From contig NC_016134.3 in NCBI RefSeq assembly GCF_000005505.3, positions 22,334,584 through 22,398,583 of the forward strand: a stretch of 64,000 bases of DNA, in the 5' to 3' direction. The DNA comes from Brachypodium distachyon. Taxonomy: Eukaryota; Streptophyta; Magnoliopsida; Poales; Poaceae. The notes beneath the pieces were generated by a model, which saw nothing but the letters and a program-made list of their open reading frames with translations, searched no databases and was not told the origin of the DNA. This document shows positions 23,363-34,664 of the stretch, in pieces (position 1 is the stretch's first letter; the number at the start of each line of letters is the position of its first letter). Both the position numbers and the translations under genes were made by a program.

Positions 23363-24333
23363 AACTCTCTTTTGTGTTTGCTTAATCTTGCTCGTAAAGT
23401 TGAGAGGAAATTACAGCGAGGGTCTACTACAAATGAGTCGAGCCCACAAGGTAGTGATACAGAGGATTGTGTTGCTGAATTAAAAAGGGCATGTGATGAA
23501 ATAAATGTGATGCCTGTTGAATTTTCTGCACCATGTGAAATTATTGTCGTACATGGTGATTCAAGTGCACCTACTGCTGAAATTAATTCTTCTAATGATT
23601 TGAGTGCACAAATTAATTTTGATATTGATGAGAACGAATCATGTGAGGAAATAACTAATGTTTTGGGAGAAACCAGTGAGATAGATAAATTTGATTTAGG
23701 CTGTGTCGAGTTGATTAGACATGGAGTGATTGATAAGGATCCACCTATTAATTCTTTGTGTTATATTACACTTGATACACCTATATATTTGTCACATGCA
23801 ATGGATAAAGTTTCTGAGTTAACAATTTCAAAATCTTTTGCTAATGCCCATGGATACACTATTCAATTAATTGGAGAACATGATGTCAACAATAAAGTTT
23901 TGGTGCATCAGATTTGCATTGCTTGTGATAACTTTCTTGATTTGAGAGACAACAATATTTTGTGTATGCTCAATCATTTTGATATGACCTCTAATATTGG
24001 TGATAGTTGTACGACAAATAACTTGTGGCATGATTGCACATTGACGCATATTGTAGCTCGCCATTTGGGAATTTTGAATTATTGTTCACCTACATTAAGA
24101 TGGTTTAATGATGAGAATTACAAATTAAAATGTGATACTTGCCGTTGGAATATGACTATTAATCTTTTGCATTATTATGAGTTTTATTTACGTGAAACAA
24201 CGAATGTGCAGCATGGGAGTGGAGTTAAAATTGATGACATATACATATACCTTGCACACACTTTGTCTATTTTGTCAGTCTCTTTTCAGCACAAACCACG
24301 CCGAGGACGGCTTTTCTTTCAAGAAAGGGAGGA
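23363..24333 (+). CDS. NON post-gag ORF of unknown function
   Basis: This is in the same frame as the upstream gag-like ORF, beyond one TAG; the first ATG is 23372. Some 320 codons are open to the 3' LTR, and the frame runs on through the polypurine tract into the LTR to 24982. After a short gag-like segment it is acidic and contains no recognisable protease, RT or integrase motif. It has paired Cys/His-containing stretches (HQICIACDNFLDLRDNNILC, LKCDTCRW, LTHIVARHLG) but no clear zinc-finger pattern. It replaces pol of AUT. It could be a captured host gene, a diverged pol-derived remnant or an element-specific protein. I do not recognise the family. Confidence 0.55.
24321..24333 (+). promoter_or_regulatory. 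Polypurine tract of NON
   Basis: AAGAAAGGGAGGA, all purines, lies immediately before the TG of the 3' LTR. This is where plus-strand DNA synthesis is primed in LTR retrotransposons. Confidence 0.9.
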
Positions 24334-25346
24334 TGATATGGACATGATCACCATGGATACGACCATTAGAACCCTAATTGTTAGTGTATCTCATAACAAT
24401 TATAATCAGGTGAATTCAATTACAAAATGTTTTCAATATGTTACTTGCAATGAGGCGGAGCTACTATCTTGTGTAATCTTATTATGTAGGCATCTTAATG
24501 AACTTTACAAATCCAAAGTGAAGATAAAGTGTGATAGCCTGCAAAGGGAGATTCAAAGTGAAGCCTATAGAGTCTACTTTCCAACAAATCAAACGGCACA
24601 TGATTCGGAGCTTGCTAGAGAAAGATATCTCGAATTAAAGTTGAATCCGATTCGGGTCCGAGCTACCAGGAGACCCGAATTTGTTTTAATCACTCAGGCC
24701 GCATCCGGAGTCCAAATCAAGCAAACAAGTACTTGTTGGAAAGGTAATTACAAGACCTTTCCAACGGATCTGGCCCCATCAAGAGATTCCTCTCGTGCTG
24801 ACCGTGGAGGACAAAACAAGCTGACGGATCTGTTTTTCTGTTTCCTAAAGAGTTGTAGTTTGTTAGGGAAGTTAGAGATAGAGTTGGATTTCGGCCTCCT
24901 TACTCAAGGTGGACGAAAATATCTCTCCCTCATCCTATTTATACCCCATGAGCCCCCCTATGGAGTCTTGGGTTTTGATTAGATAAAGTTTAGCCATCTT
25001 TGCTACTTTCGTGTAATCGTGTGTGTCGGTTAGACCACCTGTTTTACCGTCGTCAAGACTCCAACTTATCGTCTCGTTGAGACATTGGTTTGATATAGTA
25101 TACTCGCAATTTTAGATTGCATCCGCTACTTATCTTGTTCTTGCTTGTTCTTCGATTGCTTGCAGGAACAAAGATCTTCGTGGTCAGGTTGATCGTGCCC
25201 CCGCGTGATCAATAACCCTCTGGAGTTGGTGTATCGATTGCTAAGGCGCTGCCTCCTAGGCCGTAGTCGGATCGTCAACGTCACCTCCTACCCAAATCGA
25301 GAGTTATCAATCTCATCGAAAGATCGGGCCACCCTGACCCGCATCA
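24334..25346 (+). repeat. 3' LTR of NON
   Basis: A 1,013-bp copy of the 5' LTR, ending GCATCA and followed by the target copy TCTCG. One single-base indel and about 25 substitutions relative to the 5' LTR were counted by eye. Confidence 0.95.
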
Positions 25347-25351
25347 TCTCG

Positions 25352-26265
25352 GTGGGGCCTCCACCCGCCGCTCGTATGGCGGTGGAGTAAACGTCCAGGA
25401 ATTGAAGAGGGTTGGACTCTCCGTCGTATGGCCGTATCGGCAGCGGCTTGAACCTTGGCGGGAAAGCCGTGTCTTGGATCTCCCGCGTGAACAGGTTACA
25501 AGATGGTCGGCCCTTTCGGTTTCTTCAGCGATGAGATCGTCCTTCGTCGGGGTCGCTCTCATCGCTAGAAGGATCACTCCGAGAGGGATCTCGGTGTCTT
25601 CTCGGAGGGTCGGAGCGTCGGCGAGGATTTCTTTCACCGCCGATGAGGGCTCCGAACTCCACCACTTGCTCGTTTCCGTGCACGCTGGGATCTCGTTCTC
25701 CGCAGGGCACATCTTGAGGCGGAGCTTGGTTGCCACCTTCTTCGGCCCCGGCGGGGGGAGCAAGAGGCGCTTGCGGGGCGCTCGCAAAGCGAGGTTGGTT
25801 CGGAGCGTGTGTGACCTGGAGAGCACCATGCGGCGGAAGTCCCCAGTATGGGTGGTACCAAAGAGATCCATGGGCGATCGCGGCGAGCGCTAATGGAGGT
25901 AGTTCCGGGTTGGAGGGGTCGTAAGCCGGACTCCTTGGTTTTTCGGCGCTGATCCTCCTGACGCCACATTGTTTCCCCTTGTAGGCTCCGAGGGCAAGGT
26001 TACTACCGGTTGCAGGGGAGGTGGCGCGAAGCCCATCGAACGAGGCATACCGAGTTCGGCATCCCTTGCGGGGGCGGTAACCGCAGGTAGCTCGCCGATC
26101 CTTGCCACCACATTGGTGAGGACTGAAGGACCGCCCACGGCGGTTCCGAGTGCTTTGGCTCCTTCGGGGACGGCCGGGAGCGGGGGTGCAGCCACGACTT
26201 CTGTCGTAGCGCCCATGCTTGTGGCGATGTCGAGATTGGTGAGAATTTCTCCTTCCTCGGGAGCC
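25352..26265 (-). pseudogene. Element C gag, N-terminal half and upstream coding
   Basis: This continues element C on the far side of NON. Several short minus-strand frames are open but none spans the segment, so it is frameshifted. It contains low-complexity Pro/Ala/Arg-rich sequence typical of gag N-termini. A related stretch lies in element D (60484-60509 and 61520-61740), e.g. the plus-strand GGGGCGG...AACCG...GTAGCTCGCC segment near 26070-26095. Confidence 0.7.
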
Positions 26266-29200
26266 TGTAACATCCCAATTTTCAAAACCCTTCATATGCA
26301 TTGCATATCATAAGCATCATGTCACCCTTGCATTTGATCACTTTCAAAACCCTAAAGTTTTCCTAGAAAACCCTTTTGCAAAAATGCTTTTATTTGGTTT
26401 TGGGCTTTGATCTTGCTCTTGACTAGTTGCATTTTTAACCCATGAGGGTATTGTGATAAAAAGGGATTTAATGCATATATAAAGCTATCCCATAATTGGC
26501 TTTTGAAAGTATTTTGAAAAAATAATTTGATTCGTTAGCCTAAGGGCCCTAAAAGCCATTTTATATGCAAATATATTTTTAAATATTTTATTTTGAGAAA
26601 ATTCTTGCTCCAAAAGTTAGATCATATGAAAATATGATTTTACAAATTTTGTTGCATTTTATTTGGAGGGATTTGGAGCTCCGAATCAATTTTGAGGTTC
26701 GAAAACAGAAAATAGAAAAAAAAAAGGAAAAACCGAGGAAAACCGGCCGAACCGGACCGACCCGGTCAAACCGGACCGGACCGGACCGAACCGGACCGGC
26801 TCAGCCCGCCCGAGCCGCCCGCTCTCACTGACCGGTGGGACCCACGCGTCATCTTCAACCTCCGTCCGAAAAATCCGGCCACGCACGCCCGCGAACTGCC
26901 CACGACTTCACCTCCGATTTCTCCGCGCTCGGGCCGTTTTCTCCAAATCCTTGCGCGTCACCCCGAAGGCATCGCTTTTCTCCTCCACTTCCCCCAAACC
27001 CCACGTCCAATTTCGCACCAGTTAGAAAGTAATTGCTCGCCGGAGTTCGTTGCTGCCGCGTTTCGCCGCCGTTCCGGTGAGGTTCTTCCCGCGCCACTCC
27101 CCTAGTCTCTCTCCTCTCCCCGTCCCGAACGTCGTGACGCGCTCGCCTTGGCGTTTGGCCGCCGCCGCCGCCTCCGGCCGCCGCGCCGGTCATCTTCCTC
27201 AGCGCCGGCCGCCGTCCGCGTGCCGCCTCCGCCTTCCGCTCCGCCTGGCCGCACCCCTGCCCGCGCCCGTGCGCCGCGCCGCCCGCCGCCCTCCGCGCGC
27301 TGTCCGTGCCCGCGCAGCCGCCTGCGCCACCCCGCTCCGCCCGCGCGCCGCAGCCCGCGCGACCCGCTGCCCCGCGCCGCCCCTGCTGCTCGCCCGCGCC
27401 GCCGCCGGCGAGCTAGCCGCCGGCCGGAACCCTAGAAACCGGCCAGTCCCGCGCTGCCACGTGGCAGGGCTTTTATTTTATTTTATTTTATTTTCGGCCG
27501 AAGTGGATAATGCACTTTTGCAGAAAAGACCCTACAACTTCAAACCTTTATATCTTTCAAACCGTTTGTCCAAAATTTGTGTTCCGCACCTTTCTGGAAT
27601 CGTCGTAACGTGTAGAATATTTTGGCACGGTTTATTTTCAGTTTTGAACAACTTAGACAGTAGCTATTTACAGAAGGGTTGAATATGGTTCAAATTTCAA
27701 ATGAATTGTTTCAAAATAGTTTTGAGCATGTTATCTTGCTGTAAAATTATTTAAAGTTGTTCTCTATCCATTAGGACCAGAGAAGAAATTATTTTGTGTA
27801 TAATCATGGCATGCAAGTTAAATATTGCTCTATGTTACAAAAGCCGCACAATCTTTTGTTTTAAACCCTATTCATGTTTCTTGCATATTAATTACCACTT
27901 TGATGTTGTATAATCTATCCAAATCTTTTGAAAAACTTTTCAAAACAGAAACGAAGCTTCTTACCTTAGAAGTAACCTTTGTATGCATCAGCATAGCATA
28001 TGCATCATGGCATGGTTTTTGTATTGTATGTTGTGTTTATGGTGTGTGTTCCTTTTATTTTAGATTGTGTGGAGTGTAATCATTGTTGTTGCGAAGAGTG
28101 CGAGAACTACCACAACCTTGGACAAGGCAAGTTCACTTTGATCATTCTCCTAAATATTTTTACTATGCACTAGATGTTTTATTAGATGCATCAGCAATAT
28201 TATTCGTACTTCTATGCTAGCTATAAATCCCAGGTAGTATAGTTTACCCTCGCCATTACCTTGCTACCAAAATTGCCATCGATTGTAGTTGAATGCTAGG
28301 CTATGGTAGTATCGTGGGGGAAATAACTACATTATTTATTGTTATGCCTTTGGCGATATGAAATGATTTTATTAGATGTAAGGCAAAACAATTAATTAAA
28401 TGAACCGTCCTGGGTGGGCAGCTTTGAAGATTTTGAGGATTAGCGGCGTCAGGTCCATTTCTATGGGTCCCTCTGAGTCGAGTTCCTGTGGATTCAGGAA
28501 TGGATCGTCCATGGACGTCTCTCCCGTGGATTCGGGGAGCGCCTACGTTGCAAATGTGGAATGCCACCTGGGGTAACCGAGACTGGACTAGTTTCCTATT
28601 TAGAAGCTTCTAGTACAACCACAATGCTATATGGGCTCTGGCGAGACAAGAGTAAGTTGTATGAACCTAGACCCGAGGAATTGTACTGAGGTAGCCGTGT
28701 AGGGGGAGCGTGATTCTCTCGTGGTTTAGGGAATTACCTCTGAAAATCTCGTAATCGATGCCGTTGCTACTCTACCCTGAGGACAGCAAGGGATTAACAC
28801 GTCGGTTTCTTGTGGGGAATGTGTACAAACTCTCGAGAGCGTCAAAACTAAGTACTTAGCCGTGTCCCCGGCAACGGACAATTTGAGCGACTAGATGTGG
28901 AGCTGTAAGGAAAGTCTCACTCATTCTAACTTCTTAAATAAAATGAATGGTTGAACAGGGTAGGGGCACTTGATGAATCCACATCAATGTGCTCTAGGAT
29001 AATAGGAGCATGGGTGTGTCTACCCCGTGTCCAATAGTGATAACATTCTATTTGATTAAAAGATAGGATTCAATAACTAAGCTTTTATGCAAATAGCTTG
29101 AACCCCACTTTACCACACTATGCATATATTTAGTAGGCTCTGGTATAACTCCTAGTGAATCTTGCCAATACATTCAATGTATTGACCCTAGTGGCTGCAT

Positions 29201-29520
29201 CGTCTAATGATGCAGGAAGCTCCGACGACGAGTAAGACGTACGTTCTGCATATTTGGGTTACGGGACTACATTCCAACACGCTCTCACCGTGGTGTTGAT
29301 GTGCCCTTGTATCTTCCGTTTTCCGCTGCTAAACAATTGTTTTATTTCTAGCTAACCCGTGAGGTTATGCGAATTGTAAGTACCCTTTTATATTCTGGAT
29401 GATACGTTGTAATATTGAGACCTTTGTTCTATGATATTACATCTTGAAACTGTGTGTGCTAGTGAGTCGATCCAGGGACTAGCACAGAGATCGAACCCTT
29501 TTACGGGGGCGGTCGCTTCA
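26266..29520 (+). mobile_element. Large TG...CA element without coding capacity, probable solo LTR (3,255 bp)
   Basis: It starts TGTAACATCCCAATTTTC and ends GGTCGCTTCA, flanked by GAGCC at 26261-26265 and 29521-29525. Removing it restores GGGAGCC-CCGAGG, matching the uninterrupted sequence in element D near 61705. No primer-binding site, internal LTR pair or pol is seen, so a solo LTR is the simplest reading. A very GC-rich block (26730-27470) gives open frames of Arg/Pro/Ala bias that I do not accept as genes. It is related to the 29840-34659 element (shared start, a shared block near 28085-28125, shared CAAGTACATTCAATGTA-like and CAGGGACTAG motifs near the end). Confidence 0.85.
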
Positions 29521-29839
29521 GAGCCCCGAGGCGTTTGCTTTCTTCATCTGTAACCGTGTAGATTTCGCGGCAAGTTGGGCACCCGATGAAGTAGGCTTCG
29601 TCGGTGCCATCAAATCTTCAATTGCGGCGAGGGTTCCCCACGGTCGACGCCACTGTTGCTGTTCTAGAAAACAACATGAGTACGGGGTGCCAATGCTCGA
29701 TGGCTCAAGTGCGAGAATAGTATGTAGGGTGTGTACGCCGGCTTTATAGCAAAGGTCGCCGTACACTTGGACAAGTTTGACACGTCGATATTTTTTGAAT
29801 AGGTTTAGTCGACCCTGCCGGCACGACTTAGTCCTATGT
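29521..29839 (-). repeat. Element C leader, primer-binding site and inner end of 5' LTR
   Basis: On the minus strand TGGCGTCGACCGTGGGG (ending at plus 29652) is a primer-binding site of the TGGCGCC type used by Tat elements. The LTR end lies just outward (29654). The matching intact site in element D is TGGCGCCGACCGTGGGG. Upstream sequence carries AATATTTTTTGAATAGGTT-like LTR sequence shared with D, broken at 29839 by the next insertion. Confidence 0.78.
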
Positions 29840-32800
29840 TGTGACATCCCAAAATTTTCCCATTTTGGAATGTTAATTATTATTAATTATCTTATCTAAT
29901 TTGTTTGATTTGAACATATTCTGGTAGAGAACTTTTGAGGATTTCAAATTTTTCAGGACTTGTTTGAATTTTTCGCATCAAGTTTGAATTTTATACAAAG
30001 AGTGGATTAATATGACTATCCAAATTATATCACATGGTTGAAAGATTTTTACAAATTCAAAAGTATTTAATTTGGATCAATTTTTGCATCTTATGTTGTT
30101 GTATGGGATTTCAAGAACCGAAATGAATCATATTCCTTTTGGGGATCATATAAAGGATTTATGGTATCCCAAATTTCCAATTTGGATGCCATGACCATTC
30201 GAGAGCATCATTGGAATTGTCGAATCAATTCAGAAGTTTCCCAACATTTATTAAATGATAAAGAGAGGAATAATATGACTTTCCCAAGTATACAGTTGGA
30301 AAACATATTTACTATTTCACTTATGTATTGGTTGATTCTTATGTTGGTATACTCTTTTAAGTTCCAAATAAAATGATCAAATAAAGAGAAGAGTGTAACA
30401 GGACATCCTCGTGTGAAGATGATTTTCCAACATTTATTAAGAGTGCGAATAACATGACTTTCCTAATCCTATAGTTGAGAAAACATTTTCAAAACTCTGC
30501 ATGCTCTTGGTTTGGCGTTAAAATCAATTGTATGACTTTCCAACACATGCCTATTTGTTAATGAGAAGGAATAATGTGACCTTCCGATTATAAAGTTGGA
30601 GAACATATAATTTGGTACGCCTAAACTTCATTTGGTGTTAGAATCCTATTTGGAAATTTATTGGATCTTTGATATATTTTTCTAGATTTATTTGAAATTT
30701 ATTTGAGGTTCATATGCACTAAAAACTTATTTGGAATATTTTTATTCCATGAGGAAATTTCTTTTATTGCGTTCTAAACAGGTAATTAGAATTTCTGGAA
30801 TTTCTCCGAATCCGTTTTGTATTTTATTTGATTTATTAAAATTTCTGGCGATTTATACAGACAGAAAAGTATTTTATATGTCTTTTCTCTTATTCTTTTC
30901 TATTTTCGGGAACTACCGCTTTCCCTTTGTGAAAGCGCATTCCGCTGAAACCCGTTTCACTTAAGTGTACCAAAGAGGTATCTTCTAATCTTGTCCATCC
31001 ATCTCTCATCCAATGGCCCATCTCTCTCTGTTTCTTTTCTTTTCTCTTTTTCTTTTCTCTCCTTTCTCCTTCTTCCTCACTTCCTCATGAAGACAGCAAG
31101 CACACAACACTCCGGTGCTCGTTCTCTGCCCGTGCCCCTCCTGGCCGAGGGCCATGGCTGCCTGGCCGCCTCTGCAGCTCGCCCCTGGACGACTCCGCCG
31201 ATCCCCGCCGCCCGCAGCCATCTCCTGCCCCGCGCCCAACCTTCCCCAGCCCGAGCCCAAGCTCCTACCGGACTCCATGGCCGCCTCCACAATGGATTCC
31301 ACCTTCCGAACCATTTTTCTCCGCGATTTCTTCGCCAATTCGTGACCCTCGCGTCAAAGAATCAATCCCAACAAGAATCAAACCGATCCGGACTCTATCT
31401 CCTCCGAATTATAAGCGAAACCGACTCGTTTAAACCTCCACCACCGCCGGCCTTATCCCGAGCGCCCTACCTACTATAAATACCTCCCCTCGGACGCCCT
31501 CGAGAGCTCCAACCTATCCCTCGAAACCGAGATCGAAGCCGCTGTCAATCCCGCATCCAATTTCAAGTTTTCGTCGCCAATTCCACGCGAACTCCGGTGA
31601 GCGATTGCTACCACCTCCCTTCAAATTAGCCCGAGCCATCACCACCTTTAGATCCCTATCGACGCCTAGAAAACCATCCACCACAGGCTCCCCTTCTGTA
31701 ACCTCTTTTTCGCCGAATCCCATCAACTCCGGTGAGCTTTCTTGTTCTGTTTTTCGAGCTGCAGTCTGTATTGAATAGACTACTTCTGTAGCTTGTAGAT
31801 TATCAACCATACATCCTATTTAGCCGATTCTTTCTGCTATGCTTAGATCACGTCATGATCTTCACATTAGTTCAGTTTTCATGCCCCGTCTGGATTATCT
31901 TCTGCAGTGCATCTTTGTCAGAAGTTGCTATTCACAGCATGTTGCTTCTGGATTAGCCATCTTTCGAAATTCTTGTAGAATATTCCATAGATCCGTTTGG
32001 TCCCAAACCTTCTGGAGATCATCTATCAGATCATGTTCTACACATCAGTGTGCTGTTTGCACAAGTTCTATTTCATCTACACTAGTTCATCCTCCACCAA
32101 AGTTGCTATCTGTTTAACACTGTCACATGCTATCTGTGTTGTCACATTGATTAGCTATATTTCGAAGCCCCTATCCTTTGATCCATTGCTCCAAATTAGA
32201 TGATTCTTTCCGTCTTGACAATAATACATCCAACCCTCCATCCTGGATCCCTTTTTGCACCTTTTCATGTTCATCTACAGTATCCCATGATCCATAGAAG
32301 TTTGTATCTGTTAACAGCCAGAACTTGACCGTTTCAACTCCAATTCAATCCTAGCCTTTTGTATTGATTTCTAATCAAGTTTCCTTTGCATCTATCACAT
32401 GTTATGATCTGATCAAACATGTCCTTGTCTTCAAATCATTTAGATTAGTTTTCCTTTCTCTATTTTGTCCCAAACAACTTAGAGATTCTTTTCCAATCTT
32501 GATATCTTAAACTCTAGGTTCTTTATCTATCTTTTCTAGGTTTGGGTATCACTAAAGTATTTGTATAAAAATATTTTGATAACTATAAATTGCATCATGA
32601 GGTTTATGTCACGGTTAGCCTTTGCATGATTAATAAGCAACAACTAATAAAATTAACTCTCATATAGCTTAATCAATTTGCATTGATAAATTAAATGTAT
32701 GGTTGTGTTTGCATTGCATAGATGAACTTGGTGCATTGAAATTAATTACTCTCACTAAATAACAGTAGCATATCATGCTAGAACAACAATTAACTTGATG

Positions 32801-34659
32801 CTTTTTATTATCTATCATGTTCACCTAAGATGCATAGTTTGCACGATAGCTTTGTCATATTGTTGCATATCTTGCCATAATTTAGTTAGATCGTGAGATG
32901 TGCATTGTTCATGTTTTAATAAATAAAACATGTGGGATATTAAGGGCTTAGTATTTATTCCTTAGTTATAATTCCTATCAAACTGTTTCCAACCTTTCTA
33001 AAACCCTATCCTATGCTTTAGCAATAAAGATAATCGTTGATTATCACTTTTGGTTCTTCATTTGGATTTATTTGGAGTTATCGAACAATGTGGTTATTGT
33101 TGTTATTTGTTCTTCACAATAGATGATTCGGAGTGCGTGTGCTAAGTGTCGTGAAGAAGAAGTTTGTATCAACACAGGCCAAGGCAGGTGGTACCTTTGA
33201 TCATCTAGAATCCTATATTTTTGCATATGCTACTTTGCTTCACAAATTATAAGATTGCATGTGCGGGTTTATATTGCTATGAAGTATTTTCAAAATGCGT
33301 TTGCAAATTATTAGTTATGACCTATGTAGTATGCCTACAGGTTCTTTGTCATGCCACCAATTACCCTAAGATTATAGTATGTATGTGTTTCAAACTTGCT
33401 AGCTATATATTGTATCGGGAGGGTACACAACTTTTCGAAACGGAAGTCTCATGATATGAGCGAGAGTGTTTTCAAAAAATATTTTCAAAATAAAACCCAA
33501 AAATGTTTTCCACTAGGCGGAGTGGTATGTCTGAGACCATTTTTGGTTGTCGACAAGGGCAGCATCTAGTTCGGCTCTGCAGATGCTCAGGATTTTCGGT
33601 GGGGACCGTTGTCCAGTATCAAAACGTTCAAGTCTTTTTCAAAGGAACCCAAAAGCTTACCTATACAACCACTTGCTATTATGGCTCTGGGTTAGTCGAG
33701 TAACTAGTAGGAAACCCTTACTTGGGTATCGCCATTCGGAGAAGGGGCCAATGCGCTCATGTGTGGGGCGGGCGGTGCCAGGATTAAGTATAGGGGGCTT
33801 CTAGTGAAAGACTTCACAATCTTTACCTATTGCGCACGCTTGTCGTTAGGCAACACTTTGGACTGATTGTGTCTGGTGGGTAAAGTGTACAAACCTCTGC
33901 AGAGTGTCAATCTAATCGATTAGCCATGCCCCTGGTTACGGGCAAATTGAGCTACTAAGTCTGGTCAAGAGGAGATCTTCTAGTTTTGTTTTCAAAAACC
34001 AAAAACTGTTTTGACTCGATGGTATCCACAGAATGAGTTTCTACTCGATGGAAGTATCCACAGAATGAGTCAGGGTTACTATGTGAGTGTCAGTTTGACC
34101 CAGAATGCATAGTAAGGGAAAGCTTTATGAGTCATCGAAGCAGTGATGGCAGATCACAGAGTTAAATCTTGTGGTGCAGATTCCACTTGACATATTAGTT
34201 TTCAAAAACTGTTTTCTACAAAATTCTAGGGTTAGAGTTTTCCAAAGAGAAAGTATTATGAGTATTTCAAAATCCAAAATTGGCTTTTTGCAAAAGAAAC
34301 CGTAGAAGCCTATGTAGGACTTATCCTTAAGCATATACTTGCATTTCTCCTAACCACACAGGTATCTACTTGCAAGTACATTCAATGTACTGACCTGCAC
34401 CTATCATGTGCAGATGTTGACGTATGAAGAAAGGTTACGCAGGGTCGCGGGTCTATACTCAACAAGCCTGCGATTCATTGGTGTTCAATTTTGATTTTCA
34501 GCTGTGTAATAAAATATGTACTCTGGATTACTAGTTATCGTTAATAAAAAGACATGTGTTTTTGGTATTTCATCTTGGACTATGTGTACTAGCTATTGAC
34601 CCAGGGACTAGTACAGAAAACACATAGATTCCGGATCTTTACAGGTCTGGGTCGCCACA
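29840..34659 (+). mobile_element. Large TG...CA element without coding capacity, probable solo LTR (4,820 bp)
   Basis: It begins TGTGACATCCC and ends GGGTCGCCACA, with TATGT target copies at 29835-29839 and 34660-34664. Removing it restores CCTATGT-TAGGAGAGG, matching D at about 62015. No ORF, primer site or pol is seen. Length and emptiness fit a solo LTR of a long-LTR family of the LARD/Sukkula kind described in Triticeae, but I cannot confirm the family. A plus-strand TATA box near 31475 marks the likely LTR promoter. Confidence 0.87.
31475..31482 (+). promoter_or_regulatory. Putative LTR TATA box
   Basis: TATAAATA within CTACTATAAATACCTCCCC, preceded by a GC-rich block and followed by a C/T-rich leader-like stretch. 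This is the classic layout of an LTR promoter in the 4.8-kb solo element. Confidence 0.6.
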
Positions 34660-34664
34660 TATGT

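Larger units (their letters stand above)
20175..25346 (+). mobile_element. Element NON: complete non-autonomous gypsy-type LTR retrotransposon
   Basis: This is a structurally complete 5,172-bp element: two LTRs of 1,014 and 1,013 bp (TGATATGG...GCATCA), a 5-bp target duplication TCTCG (20170-20174 and 25347-25351), a primer-binding site two bases after the 5' LTR, a polypurine tract before the 3' LTR, and about 3.1 kb of interior. The interior has a long leader, a gag-like ORF, one TAG and an unrecognised ORF, with no protease, RT, RNase H or integrase. About 26 differences between its LTRs (by-eye count, ~2.6%) suggest insertion on the order of one million years ago at usual grass rates. It lies in the gag of element C, in the opposite orientation. 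Confidence 0.95.

Noticed and set aside
23372..24982. A 536-residue open frame read as one ordinary gene
   Set aside because: Its last third lies in the 3' LTR (from 24334), including the polypurine tract. I list only the part before the LTR as a possible element protein.
27050..27682. A 210-codon plus-strand frame in a GC-rich block
   Set aside because: Arg/Pro/Ala-biased low complexity inside a non-coding LTR, with a second overlapping frame of the same kind.
30991..31479. 162-codon plus-strand frame with a hydrophobic start
   Set aside because: It lies just upstream of a TATA box inside the 4.8-kb solo LTR and lacks any domain; best explained as U3 sequence.
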